Shown piece by piece: positions 42,766 to 50,867 of a stretch of 58,390 nucleotides of DNA. This DNA is from Chloroflexota bacterium (GTDB lineage Bacteria; Chloroflexota; Anaerolineae; Aggregatilineales; Phototrophicaceae): assembly GCA_014338005.1 (NCBI GenBank), contig QUBZ01000015.1:1-58390 (forward strand). The letters run 5' to 3'. The notes below the pieces were generated by a model. That model was not told the origin of the DNA. It saw only the letters and a program-made list of their open reading frames with translations, and searched no databases. The position numbers and the translations under genes were made by a program. Position 1 is the first letter of the stretch, and each line of letters starts with the position of its first letter.

Positions 42766-44343
42766 TTATCTTCTACGCCGTAGCCCCCGCGCTGCGCTCA
42801 GCACCACACGCCCCACCGTTCGCCGGAACAACCGCACGCCTTTTTCGAGCGCCGCCGCTAACGGTTCGGGCGGGCGCGGCGGGATGATCGGCCAGGGTTC
42901 GAGGCCGTTGGCCTGCAAAACGTGATTGGCCGCCGCGATGCCGGTCACGGTGGCGCGTTCCATCCAGAAGGCCGGCGTGTCGTATCCCACCCAATCGCCG
43001 CAGGCGTAAACGTTCGGCCAGGGTGTTTCCACCCACAGGCTGTCCTGTGTCGGCACACGGAACATGGTATGGTCGAGTGTGTTCAGCCGCCGCGCGCCGT
43101 GAACGAAATGCCCCTTAAGCTCCGGGAATGCGCGCTGCACCTCGTCCACGCAGCGAATGATGATGACGTTATCGCCCTGGCGATGCACATCCTCGCCCGC
43201 GTACAGGTGCAGTTCGATGGCGCTGCCGCCGGTGGCCTCGTGCCAGGCTTTAAAATCGGGGTACAGCCGGTGCAGCCAGAAGAAGTTATCCGGCAGAAAA
43301 TCGCCGGTGAACATGCCGCCGGGTGTGCCGTCGCGCGGGCTGGCGTCAAACCACAGGTGAACGGTCGCGTTCTGCACCGCCTGTGGAAAACGAATATTCG
43401 CGGCCCGCTCCGCTGTATCCCCGGCGCGCAGCAGGCGTTCGGCAGCCGGGGCCTGCACCGCCAGAATCACCCGCTCCGCCAGCAGCGAGCGGCTGCCACC
43501 GCGTTTCATATCCTCGACCACGACGCGCCAACAGCCGCCCACGCGCTCAAGGCGCTGCGCCGTCGCGCCGGTCAGCAGCATTCCCTCGTTAGCCTCAATG
43601 CGATTGATAAGCGGCTGCAAGATGCTGTCGTGGGCGTTGGCCGGAAAATATTGCAGCCGCCAGGAATCGCGGCGCATGACGGTATAAAAACGCATGGCGG
43701 CGATGAAAGCCGTCAGGCTGATGGTTTCCGGCGGCGCAGCCAGCAGGTTGATGCCCACGCCGGTGAAGGTGGCGCGTAGGTTGGGCGTCCAGCCGCGAAA
43801 GTAGTCGGCCATCGTCAGGCCGTCCAGCGCGGCCTGTTCTTTGAGCGGGTCAAGGCCAACCGTCCACAGGATGCTGAACAGAAAACCCGGCAGTGACAAA
43901 AAATCCAGCGGGTTGATAGTGCGGTAAAAGGCCGGGTTGAGCAGCATCGTCAGGTAATGGAACGGCGCGGGCAGCCATCCCCACCGCACCAGCCGCCCGG
44001 CCTCAACGTAGCGCACCTCGCGCCGCCAGCGGTTGATCCACTCCTCGCCCGGCGACTCCTGAAGCTGCACGCCGGTAAAACGTTCCAGCATGGCACGCAT
44101 GTTGTCATAACCGCCCCACAGGGCGTGCATCCCGCTTTCGGAACTGAACGACCACGTGCGCCCGCGATATTCAAAGGTATCCTGCGCCCCGCCGGACAGC
44201 CGCCCGCCCGGCCACAGGCGGTCAGCTTCCAGCACCAGCGGCGGCAGGCCGCGTTCGGCCAGGTGCGCCGCCGCCGCCAGCCCGGCGATGCCCGCGCCGA
44301 TGACCACCACCGGGAAAATATCGTCGTTGTGGGTTGGTGCCAA
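42766..44343 (-). CDS. FAD-dependent amine oxidase/phytoene desaturase-like protein
   Basis: 525 aa flavoprotein. Dinucleotide-binding site PVVVIGAGIAGLAAAAHLAERG near the N-terminus, then VLEADRLWPGGRLSGG. The C-terminal FAD motif is VYACGDWVGYDTPAFWMERATVTGIAAAN, typical of carotenoid desaturase/squalene-associated enzymes. Two or three short hydrophobic segments around LNPAFYRTINPLDFLSLPGFLFSILW suggest membrane contact. Substrate unclear: no crt partner genes are near. The start is unsettled. TTG 44343 (AGGA ten bases upstream) gives a family-like N-terminus; TTG 44430 lies in the remains of the DUF433 gene. Confidence 0.83.
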   Translation of the reverse strand: MAPTHNDDIFPVVVIGAGIAGLAAAAHLAERGLPPLVLEADRLWPGGRLSGGAQDTFEYRGRTWSFSSESGMHALWGGYDNMRAMLERFTGVQLQESPGEEWINRWRREVRYVEAGRLVRWGWLPAPFHYLTMLLNPAFYRTINPLDFLSLPGFLFSILWTVGLDPLKEQAALDGLTMADYFRGWTPNLRATFTGVGINLLAAPPETISLTAFIAAMRFYTVMRRDSWRLQYFPANAHDSILQPLINRIEANEGMLLTGATAQRLERVGGCWRVVVEDMKRGGSRSLLAERVILAVQAPAAERLLRAGDTAERAANIRFPQAVQNATVHLWFDASPRDGTPGGMFTGDFLPDNFFWLHRLYPDFKAWHEATGGSAIELHLYAGEDVHRQGDNVIIIRCVDEVQRAFPELKGHFVHGARRLNTLDHTMFRVPTQDSLWVETPWPNVYACGDWVGYDTPAFWMERATVTGIAAANHVLQANGLEPWPIIPPRPPEPLAAALEKGVRLFRRTVGRVVLSAARGLRRRR

Positions 44344-44442
44344 CGTAGAGGTGTCCTGTTGAAGACAGTCGTTAATGGTCTTAAGCGATCTCGACGAGAT
44401 GTCCGGGCTGGATCGTTTGCAGCGTTTCAACCACTTTGGGCA

Positions 44443-44688
44443 TCAGCGGCTTGAGCGTTTCCAGTTTTCAGGATTCTCATCCGCCCGCGCCATTACAAAA
44501 GCGCCAGCCGTCTCCAGAAAACGAATCACCTACTCCTGGCTGACGGTCGGAAAATCATCCAGAAACGCATCAATCGTCTCTCCGGTTGAGAGATAATCAA
44601 TCAGGTTTTGGACGGGGACACGTGTTCCGTAGAAGACGGGCGTTCCGCTCAGAATATCGTTTGATCGGGTTATCAAAGGCGTCTCCAT
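44443..44688 (-). pseudogene. DUF433-family antitoxin-like gene broken by a TAG
   Basis: From ATG 44688 (AAAGGAAA upstream) the frame reads METPLITRSNDILSGTPVFY, then GTRVPVQNLIDYLSTGETID and FLDDFPTVSQE, then TAG at 44532-44530, then VIRFLETAGAFVMARADENPEN to TGA at 44443. This is a complete DUF433 protein (GTPvf-GTRVPV signature) of 81 residues with one nonsense change, probably CAG to TAG, at the point where the second helix starts. The 52-aa product might still be made. DUF433 proteins often pair with a PIN-like DUF5615 toxin; none is adjacent here. Confidence 0.75.
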
Positions 44689-44820
44689 GCACAATTTCCT
44701 TTCTACGCCTTTTCGTTCATTCTAACATAAAACGTCTGCATTATCCCTCGACTCCCAACCGGCATCTACATGACCGGGTATACTTAACCGGGTCATTCAC
44801 TCACGCAAGGATAAACCGGC

Positions 44821-45392
44821 ATGGACGCCATTTTTGATTTTTCGTACTTCGCGATTCTGGAAACCGAGCGCCTGCGCCTCCGGCAGATCACTCATGCCGA
44901 CGCGGATGCCATTATCGGCATTTTCGGCAGCCCCGATGTGCTGTGCGCTACCTGGACAGCCAGCCAATCCTCACCACCGAAGCCGCCATCGAAATGATTG
45001 ACTGGTTAAACGGGCATTTCCACGATCATCAGGCCATGCGTTGGGGCATCACGCTTAAAGGGCAGGATGCGGCCATCGGCACCTGCGGCTTCCACTTCTG
45101 GAAACCGGCCTACCGCCGTGTGGACATCGGTTACGATTTGCAGCCGCCGTACTGGGGGCAGGGGTACATCACCGAAGCCTGCCGCTGCCTGGTACGCTGG
45201 TGTTTCGAGAATTTGAACCTGCACCGCGTCCAGGCCGACTGCACTGCCGGCAACATCGGCTCGGAGCGCGTGCTGGAGAAACTCGGCTTCACGCTCGAAG
45301 GCACGTGGCGGGAAAGCTGTTTTGAACACGGGCGTTTTGTGGACATCAAACAGTATGGCCTGCTGCGGCGTGAATATCTGCCCGACGAATAA
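44821..45392 (+). pseudogene. RimJ/RimL-type GNAT acetyltransferase with a frameshift
   Basis: ATG 44821 (AAGGA upstream) opens MDAIFDFSYFAILETERLRL and RQITHADADAIIGIFGSPDVL, the family N-terminus. The frame then changes at about 44943 and continues RYLDSQPILTTEAAIEMIDW to DE at 45392. That second part includes GITLKGQDAAIGTCGFHFW, RVDIGYDLQPPYWGQGYITEA (acetyl-CoA loop) and NIGSERVLEKLGFTLEG. Removing two bases (TG of CTGTGCGC) restores one protein of about 190 aa. It is either a real frameshift or a sequence error. Translation from GTG 44943 alone would lack the first strand. Confidence 0.75.
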
Positions 45393-45417
45393 CGCTGCCG
45401 ATCTGGTTTTATCCTTC

Positions 45418-45446
45418 TTGACTCGCCGTTCAAGTTGACCTATACT
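45418..45446 (+). promoter_or_regulatory. Promoter of the TetR/ABC exporter genes
   Basis: TTGACT (45418-45423), 17-base spacer, TATACT (45441-45446). The -10 box runs into the palindrome at 45445. Confidence 0.75.
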
Positions 45447-45470
45447 CTTGATTGAACGTTCAATCAAGAG
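45445..45470 (+). promoter_or_regulatory. TetR operator, 26-bp perfect palindrome
   Basis: CTCTTGATTGAAC followed by its exact reverse complement, centred at 45457/45458. It overlaps the -10 box and the transcription start and ends six bases before the TetR start codon, so bound repressor would block initiation. Confidence 0.88.
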
Positions 45471-45476
45471 GTGTTA

Positions 45477-46076
45477 ATGGCCGAACAGGACGCCAACAGG
45501 CGGGATGAAATTCTTCAGGCGGCGCTGCGTGTGTTTGCAACACTGGGTTATCACCAGGCCAGCATCAAAAATATCGCCGCCGAAGCCGGGTTGAAGTCTC
45601 CGTCGCTCATCTACTGGTACTTCAAGGATAAGCAGGAACTGCTCTACGCGGCGATGGAGCGGCTTTCGCCGCTGATGCAGCAGGTGACTCGCCCGGAAGA
45701 CCTGATGGCGCTGCCGCCGGAGCAGTTTTTCCACGCCATCGCCGGCGGCTATTTCGCGGTCTTTAATAACCCGGACGGCGGGCGCGTGCTGCGGGTCTTC
45801 CTGGCCGAAGCCGCCAAAGATGCCGAACTAATCGGCGTTGTCGCGCCGAAGATGCGCGGCGTGCTGGAAGTTTTGATGGCCTACATCAGCCGCCAGATCG
45901 AGTTGGGGACACTGCGCCCACACGACCCCCAGGCCAGCGCGCGCGCTTTCATCGGGATGCTGCTGGTATATATCATCGGCAAGGAAGTGATTCCGCCGTT
46001 GGGCGTCGGCCTGCCGGACATGAACACCTATGCCGATGAAGTCGTCCGCATCTTTTTACAGGGCTTAACACCGTAG
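45477..46076 (+). CDS. TetR-family transcriptional regulator
   Basis: 199 aa. DNA-binding domain ANRRDEILQAALRVFATLGYHQASIKNIAAEAGLKSPSLIYWYFKDKQELLYAAMERL. The C-terminal ligand domain is helical, with EAAKDAELIGVVAPKMRGVLEVLMAYISRQIELG as in AcrR/YfiR-like proteins. The start at ATG 45477 is preferred over GTG 45471 because AAGAGG is spaced for it. It should repress itself and the exporter genes downstream through the palindrome. Confidence 0.94.
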   Translation: MAEQDANRRDEILQAALRVFATLGYHQASIKNIAAEAGLKSPSLIYWYFKDKQELLYAAMERLSPLMQQVTRPEDLMALPPEQFFHAIAGGYFAVFNNPDGGRVLRVFLAEAAKDAELIGVVAPKMRGVLEVLMAYISRQIELGTLRPHDPQASARAFIGMLLVYIIGKEVIPPLGVGLPDMNTYADEVVRIFLQGLTP

Positions 46077-46184
46077 GGACGCGGTAAATCGTGTCCGCAA
46101 AACCGATAATCAGGTATCAGGCACGGCCAGCTGCCGCGCCCACTGTTTAATATTGCTCGTCACCGGCGAGAGAAAGGGGTCATC

Positions 46185-46934
46185 ATGGCCTACGCCGTTG
46201 AAATCACCGATGTCCATAAACGTTTTAAGGCCGTTCATGCGCTGCGCGGCCTGTCGCTGCACATCGAGCGCGGCATCACTTACGGCCTGCTCGGCCCGAA
46301 CGGCGCGGGCAAAACCACGCTCATTCGCATCATGCTCGGCCTGCTGCCGCCCGACAGCGGCGAGGTGCGCGTGCTGGGGACGCGAATGCCGAATAAGGCT
46401 GTACTGCGACGGTTGGGTTACATGCCGCAGCAGGCGGCGCTTTATGACGACCTGACCGTGCGCCAGAATATCGAGTTTTTCGCCGTTGTCGGGGGGCTGA
46501 ACGGAGATGTGCGCCGTGCCGCAGATGAGGCGATTGCCCTGGTTGACCTGAGCGAACGCGCCACCAGCCGCGTACGAGAACTGTCCGGCGGCATGAAACA
46601 ACGCTGTTCGCTGGCCTGCGCGCTGGTGCATCAGCCGGAGGTGCTGCTGCTGGACGAGCCGACCGTCGGCGTGGACCCGCAGCTTCGCGTCCAGTTCTGG
46701 CAGCATTTTCGGCATCTAAACGAACAGGGCGTCACGCTGATCGTCTCCAGCCATGTGATGGACGAAGCCGAACGCTGCGACCGGCTGGGGTTCATTCGCG
46801 GCGGCCTGCTGTTGGCCGAAGGCACAGCGTCAGAACTGCGGCAGCGGGCCGGGACGGCCACCCTGGAGGAGGCGTTTTTGCAGTTTGCGGAAGAGGCAGC
46901 TGCCGGTTCTCAGTTACCGGTTGCCAGCCTGTAG
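46185..46934 (+). CDS. ABC-2 type exporter ATP-binding protein
   Basis: 249 aa. Walker A GLLGPNGAGKTTLIRIMLGLL, Q-loop YMPQQAALYDDLTV, signature RELSGGMKQRCSLACAL, Walker B VLLLDEPTVGVDP, H-loop LIVSSHVMDEAERCDR. DrrA/CcmA/NatA type, working with the permease at 46984 in drug or lipid export. Its TAG stop lies in a dispersed palindrome. The 108-bp gap from tetR contains a decayed copy of the same repeat near 46075. Confidence 0.95.
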   Translation: MAYAVEITDVHKRFKAVHALRGLSLHIERGITYGLLGPNGAGKTTLIRIMLGLLPPDSGEVRVLGTRMPNKAVLRRLGYMPQQAALYDDLTVRQNIEFFAVVGGLNGDVRRAADEAIALVDLSERATSRVRELSGGMKQRCSLACALVHQPEVLLLDEPTVGVDPQLRVQFWQHFRHLNEQGVTLIVSSHVMDEAERCDRLGFIRGGLLLAEGTASELRQRAGTATLEEAFLQFAEEAAAGSQLPVASL

Positions 46935-46955
46935 GGACACGCTACAGCGTGTCCC
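46934..46955. repeat. Dispersed palindrome, GGGACACGCT type, inside the exporter operon
   Basis: GGGACACGCT (46934-46943) and AGCGTGTCCC (46946-46955) preceded by TA, so the outer TAGGGRC matches the nuo copies. It starts within the ATPase stop codon region and separates it from the permease gene. Confidence 0.75.
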
Positions 46956-46983
46956 CATAAAATATGCCAACGAGGAAAAAACG

Positions 46984-48135
46984 ATGTCCACCAAGCGTAT
47001 TCTCACCCTTGCCCGCCGTGTTATCCAGCAGCTTGCTGCCGACCGGCGCACCGTCGCCTTGATATTGATCGTGCCGCTGGTGGTGATGACCGTCGCCGGC
47101 ATCCTCATCCGCGCCGAGTCCAGCCCGATAAGCATCGGCATTGTGATGAACGACGAAGGCGCGGTCATCCCCCTGGGCAGCCGCGCGGTTAACCTGGGGC
47201 AAAACCTGAGCGATAACCTGGGCGGCCTGAACGACAGTTTTCGTGTCGAGGTGATGGACGCCGAGACGGCGCGCGCCCGGCTGGATGCCGGCGACCTGGA
47301 TGCTGTGATTAGCCTGCCCGCCGATTTTTCGGCGCAGGCCGTCCAGACCCGCGAACTGAACATCCCGGTTGAGTACGAAGGCTCGAACCCGATGACCGCC
47401 CGCCTGCTGGAGGGGATGCTCACCCGCGCCGCCGTTCAAACCCTGGCCGGGCTGACGCTGATCGGCGGCCTCGACCTGACCACCCCGCCGGTGCATTTGC
47501 AGGCCACCTATCGCTATGGCAGCGCCGATTTCGACACGATGGATTATCTCGCGCCGGTGTTCATCGGCCTGTTTGTTTTCTTGTTTGTGTTCATCCTGAC
47601 CAGCGTCGCTTTTCTGCGCGAGCGTTCCGCCGGGACGCTGGAACGCCTGCAAGCCACGCCCATCCGCCGCGCCGAGATCGTCACCGGCTACATGCTCGGT
47701 TTCGCGCTGTTCGCGCTGGCACAGTCGCTCATCATCCTGGGCTACACCATCTGGGGGCTGAACGTCCACTACACCGGCAGCCTGGCGGTGATCTTCGTGG
47801 TCGAATTTTTGCTGGCGCTGATGGCCGTCAACCTGGGCATTTTCTTCAGCACCTTCGCCCGCAACGAGTTCCAGGTAGTGCAGTTCATCCCGCTGGTGAT
47901 CGTCACCCAGATTTTACTTTCCGGTGCGCTGTGGCCGATTAAGGATATGCCCGCCTGGCTTCAACCGGTGGCCTGGCTGATGCCGCTGACGCACGCCAAC
48001 CGCGCCCTGCGCGATGTCATGATAAAAGGCTTCGATCTGGCGCAGATCGCGCCGTTTGTGCTGGCGCTGGCGGCCTTCGCGGCGGTTTTTGTGGCGCTGG
48101 CCGCGCAGACCGTCCGGCGCGGGGCAGGTGCGTGA
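46984..48135 (+). CDS. ABC-2 type transporter permease
   Basis: 383 aa. One N-terminal helix (RTVALILIVPLVVMTVAGILI), an outside domain of about 170 residues (SPISIGIVMNDEG to TTPPVHLQATYRYG), then five helices with FLRERSAGTLERLQATPIRRAEIVTGYMLGF, the hallmark ABC-2 coupling segment, and LSGALWPIKDMPAWLQPVAWLMPLTHANRALRDVM. Pairs with the ATPase upstream. ATG 46984 has GAGGAAAAAA before it; the longer frame back to 46885 overlaps the ATPase. Confidence 0.93.
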   Translation: MSTKRILTLARRVIQQLAADRRTVALILIVPLVVMTVAGILIRAESSPISIGIVMNDEGAVIPLGSRAVNLGQNLSDNLGGLNDSFRVEVMDAETARARLDAGDLDAVISLPADFSAQAVQTRELNIPVEYEGSNPMTARLLEGMLTRAAVQTLAGLTLIGGLDLTTPPVHLQATYRYGSADFDTMDYLAPVFIGLFVFLFVFILTSVAFLRERSAGTLERLQATPIRRAEIVTGYMLGFALFALAQSLIILGYTIWGLNVHYTGSLAVIFVVEFLLALMAVNLGIFFSTFARNEFQVVQFIPLVIVTQILLSGALWPIKDMPAWLQPVAWLMPLTHANRALRDVMIKGFDLAQIAPFVLALAAFAAVFVALAAQTVRRGAGA

Positions 48136-48183
48136 AAGCGGAAAATTTTATATGATGGGGCTGCAAATAAAGGGAGGTGAGGC

Positions 48184-48477
48184 ATGTACGGCACTGTCGC
48201 ACGAATGCGCGCAAAACCGGGTATGGAACAGCGTTTGATCGAAGTCGCCGGCGAAACCGAGGCGGTGCGCGTGCCTGGTGAAATCGCCGTGTACGTTTAC
48301 CAGGCCGACCGCGACCCGCGCGAATTTATGCTGGCCGTGATTTTTGAGAGCAAGGAAGCCTACTTCGCCAATGCCAACAGCCCGGAGCAGCACCAGCGTT
48401 TCCTGGCTTTGATGGAATGCCTGGAGGCCGAGCCGGAATGGAACGACGGCAAAATCATCTTTGCCGGGCCAGAATAA
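48184..48477 (+). CDS. ABM-type small dimeric alpha/beta-barrel protein
   Basis: 97 aa. MYGTVARMRAKPGMEQRLIEV, VYVYQADRDPREFMLAVIFESKEAYFANANSPEQHQRFLALMECL and EPEWNDGKIIF fit the antibiotic-biosynthesis-monooxygenase/YgiN fold. Very strong RBS (GGGAGGTGA) before ATG 48184. It follows the exporter permease by 48 bp and may be read with it. Substrate unknown. A second ABM-like gene occurs at 50342. Confidence 0.82.
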   Translation: MYGTVARMRAKPGMEQRLIEVAGETEAVRVPGEIAVYVYQADRDPREFMLAVIFESKEAYFANANSPEQHQRFLALMECLEAEPEWNDGKIIFAGPE

Positions 48478-48514
48478 CCGGGGATTGTGGCAACTATATG
48501 GCCGTTCCGCGCCT

Positions 48515-50008
48515 CTATAACAGCGGCGATTTTTCCATCTCGGCATAATCGCAGGCCAGTTCGCGCCAGGCGCGGCCCAGCCGTTTAAAGCCTTCTTCAA
48601 TATCCGCCGGTTTAAACGCGCCGTAGTTCAGGCGAATCCGGTGGCTGCCGCAGCTGTTGGTGTAAAACACGCTGCCGATGGCATAAGACACGCCGGCATG
48701 GACGGCGGAGACATACAGTTCGGCAGCGGTGGGGCCGTTTTTAGGAAGCTGCGCCCACAGGTACAGGCCGCCCTGCGGCAGATTCCACTTCGACCCCGGC
48801 GGCAGATAACGCGCTGCCGCCGCCAGCGCCACATCCCGGCGGCGCGCCAGTTCGCGGTTATTGCGCTCCAACTGCTGCGCCATCACACCGCGTTCGAGCA
48901 TCAGGTGCATGGCGCGCTGGTTCAGCCCCGAAGTGGCAATATCGGCAGCCTGTTTGACGCGCACCAGCCGCTCGTAGTGTGCCGAATCGCTAACCAGATA
49001 ACCGATACGAATGCCCGGCAGCATCATCTTGGTAAAACCGCTGGCGTGGATAACAATGCCTTCCTCGTCCAATGCTTTCAGGGGCGGCAGCGGCTCGCCC
49101 TCAAAACGCAGCTCGTGATAAACCGCGTCCTCCAGCACCGGAATTTTATACTCGGTCGCCAGATTAATAAGCTGGCGGCGGCGGTGCAGCGGCATCACCG
49201 TCCCGGTCGGATTTTGAAAAGTGGGCATGACGTAAATCAACTTTGGGTGATGGTCGAGGATGAAATTTTCCAGCATATCCAGCCGGATTCCATCCTCATC
49301 CAGGCTGATTCCATGCACCTGCACGCGCCGCGTGCGGGCGATGTCAATCATACCCAGGTAAGTGGGATTTTCCGTCACCAGCGTATCGTTTTCGGAAAGT
49401 AAAGCCTGCACCACCAGATCAAGCGCCTGCTGCGTGCCGCCGGTAATCAACACCTGGTCGGCGCTGCACCGGATGCCCAGCGCGCTGATATAATCGCGCA
49501 CCGCCGCCCGCAGCGGCGCGTATCCCTCGGCCACTTCATAACCCAGCGCCCGCGTGCCGTCTCGGTCGAGAACGGCGTTAATCGCGTCACGCAGGTGGCG
49601 CACCGGGTAAAAGTCCGCCGGGGGCGACCCCTGGCTGAAGTTGATGACGCCTGGCTTGCGCGTCATCCGCATCATTTCGCGGATCGAACGATCCGGCGTG
49701 GTGGGCGTTTCCGGCGCGTGGGCGCTGCCGTTGCCGTTCCCACCGCCATGTGAGTCCCCGGCGATGAACGTGCCGCGTCCGGCGTGGGCGCTCAAAAAAC
49801 CCTGGGCGCGCAGTTCGGCATAAGCGTTTACCACGCTGATACGGCTGATGTTCAACTGTTTGGCGAGGTCGCGGCTGGCGGGCAGGCGCGTGCCTGCCGG
49901 CAGCTCGCCGCTTTCGATCTGTGAGCGGATATACCGGATTAACTGGCGATAAATCGGCTCTTCGCCCTCACGATCCAGCGAAATGGCAAGTTTGGACGGG
50001 TTGAACAT
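48515..50008 (-). CDS. MocR/GntR-type regulator with aminotransferase domain
   Basis: 497 aa. Residues 1-80 are a GntR winged helix (EEPIYRQLIRYIRSQIESGELPAGTRLPASRDLAKQLNISRISVVNAYAEL). A Gly/Asn/His linker follows, then a fold-type I aminotransferase domain with ITGGTQQALDLVVQALL, MPTFQNPTGTVMPLHRR and the PLP lysine in HASGFTKMMLPGIRIGYL. Such proteins sense PLP, GABA or amino acids (PdxR, GabR, TauR). No obvious target pathway is adjacent. Inverted repeats upstream (50041-50112) suggest autoregulation. It converges on the ABM gene. Confidence 0.92.
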   Translation of the reverse strand: MFNPSKLAISLDREGEEPIYRQLIRYIRSQIESGELPAGTRLPASRDLAKQLNISRISVVNAYAELRAQGFLSAHAGRGTFIAGDSHGGGNGNGSAHAPETPTTPDRSIREMMRMTRKPGVINFSQGSPPADFYPVRHLRDAINAVLDRDGTRALGYEVAEGYAPLRAAVRDYISALGIRCSADQVLITGGTQQALDLVVQALLSENDTLVTENPTYLGMIDIARTRRVQVHGISLDEDGIRLDMLENFILDHHPKLIYVMPTFQNPTGTVMPLHRRRQLINLATEYKIPVLEDAVYHELRFEGEPLPPLKALDEEGIVIHASGFTKMMLPGIRIGYLVSDSAHYERLVRVKQAADIATSGLNQRAMHLMLERGVMAQQLERNNRELARRRDVALAAAARYLPPGSKWNLPQGGLYLWAQLPKNGPTAAELYVSAVHAGVSYAIGSVFYTNSCGSHRIRLNYGAFKPADIEEGFKRLGRAWRELACDYAEMEKSPLL

Positions 50009-50040
50009 GGTCGCGTCATTCCATCAAGGGGTTATGGTAT

Positions 50041-50112
50041 GCTATGGTCTATTCCTTACACTGTATCACGCGCGCGCGGCAAAGATAAGACCATAGCAGT
50101 CCAATTTGGACT
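50041..50112. promoter_or_regulatory. Paired inverted repeats upstream of the MocR-type gene
   Basis: GCTATGGTCT (50041-50050) and AGACCATAGC (50088-50097) are exact inverses 37 bases apart. Immediately next, AGTCCAA-T-TTGGACT (50098-50112) is a perfect 15-bp palindrome. MocR regulators bind repeated sites across about this distance, so these are candidate operators. No strong -35/-10 pair is seen for the minus strand. The rest of the gap 50113-50341 holds only the promoter at 50190 and a doubtful 66-codon frame. Confidence 0.6.
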
Positions 50113-50189
50113 TATTCACAGCAGGTGATGGGCAGCATTGGGCTACCGGTTTTCCCGGCATTTTTATGATCGGGATAGAAGTTTCCAAC

Positions 50190-50218
50190 TTGACAATGCC
50201 GGTGCAGTCGGCTACAAT
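50190..50218 (+). promoter_or_regulatory. Promoter upstream of the second ABM-like gene
   Basis: TTGACA (50190-50195), 17-base spacer, TACAAT (50213-50218). This would leave a leader of about 115 bases before ATG 50342, with no obvious structure. Confidence 0.72.
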
Positions 50219-50341
50219 TTTAGAACATCTGTTCAACAGGATCGCAAGAGATTATCAGCGTTTGTACAGCCAATTCCGAACGAATTCTAACGGGTGCTGT
50301 GTATAGTATAGAGGACAGAATCAGATCGAGGACATGCAATC

Positions 50342-50671
50342 ATGCTGGTCAAAATTGACCGCTACCGGGTCAGACCCGACCAAATCGAACAGCATCAGGC
50401 GCTTCAGGAACGCGCCAGAGCGTTATACCGCAAGTATTTTCACGACCCGGTGATGTTTCTCCGCAGCCAGGACGACCCCTGCCAGTGGGTTTCGATTCAC
50501 TGGTATCCTGATGAGGAAACTTACCACCGGCGGATGGCGCGTTTTAATGCCGAACCGGAAACCGCCTCGCTGTGGGAGGCGTTCCGCGCCACCCTAGACC
50601 CCAAAGCGCCGTTCGTCCAGGAAGAATATTACGACCAGATAGACACTAAAAGCCTGTCCGCCGAACCCTGA
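50342..50671 (+). CDS. Small ABM-like protein
   Basis: 109 aa. MLVKIDRYRVRPDQIEQHQALQERARALYRKY, then VSIHWYPDEETYHRRMARFNAEPETASLWEAFRATL and EEYYDQID. Alternating strand-helix with YPDEETY matches the dimeric alpha-beta barrel (ABM/stress-responsive) group. Function unknown. GAGG lies about ten bases before ATG 50342. Single gene with its own promoter. Confidence 0.7.
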   Translation: MLVKIDRYRVRPDQIEQHQALQERARALYRKYFHDPVMFLRSQDDPCQWVSIHWYPDEETYHRRMARFNAEPETASLWEAFRATLDPKAPFVQEEYYDQIDTKSLSAEP

Positions 50672-50810
50672 CGCCGCGTTTGATTACGGTTTTAGAACCG
50701 GCTCACTTCTACCCTGGACGTGCAAAAACATATTTCTACCCCACACCTAAAATCGGAGGGTTGTTTATTCACGTCTGGGTGAGGACGGCACAGCGGTCAC
50801 CTGTTTTTAG

Positions 50811-50840
50811 CCCTTCTCCCCCGAATTCAGGGGAGAAGGG
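50811..50840. repeat. Dispersed palindromic repeat with central GAATTC
   Basis: CCCTTCTCCCC (50811-50821) and GGGGAGAAGGG (50830-50840), loop CGAATTCA, with a purine-rich flank on to 50860. Same type as the copy within femX at 17676. It follows the apgM stop on the minus strand. Confidence 0.78.
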
Positions 50841-50867
50841 TTTGGATGAGGGGGGCTGAATACGCGC

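Noticed and set aside
50106..50306. 66-residue open frame between the MocR and ABM genes
   Set aside because: It overlaps a palindrome and the promoter at 50190, has no ribosome site and no recognisable protein character.
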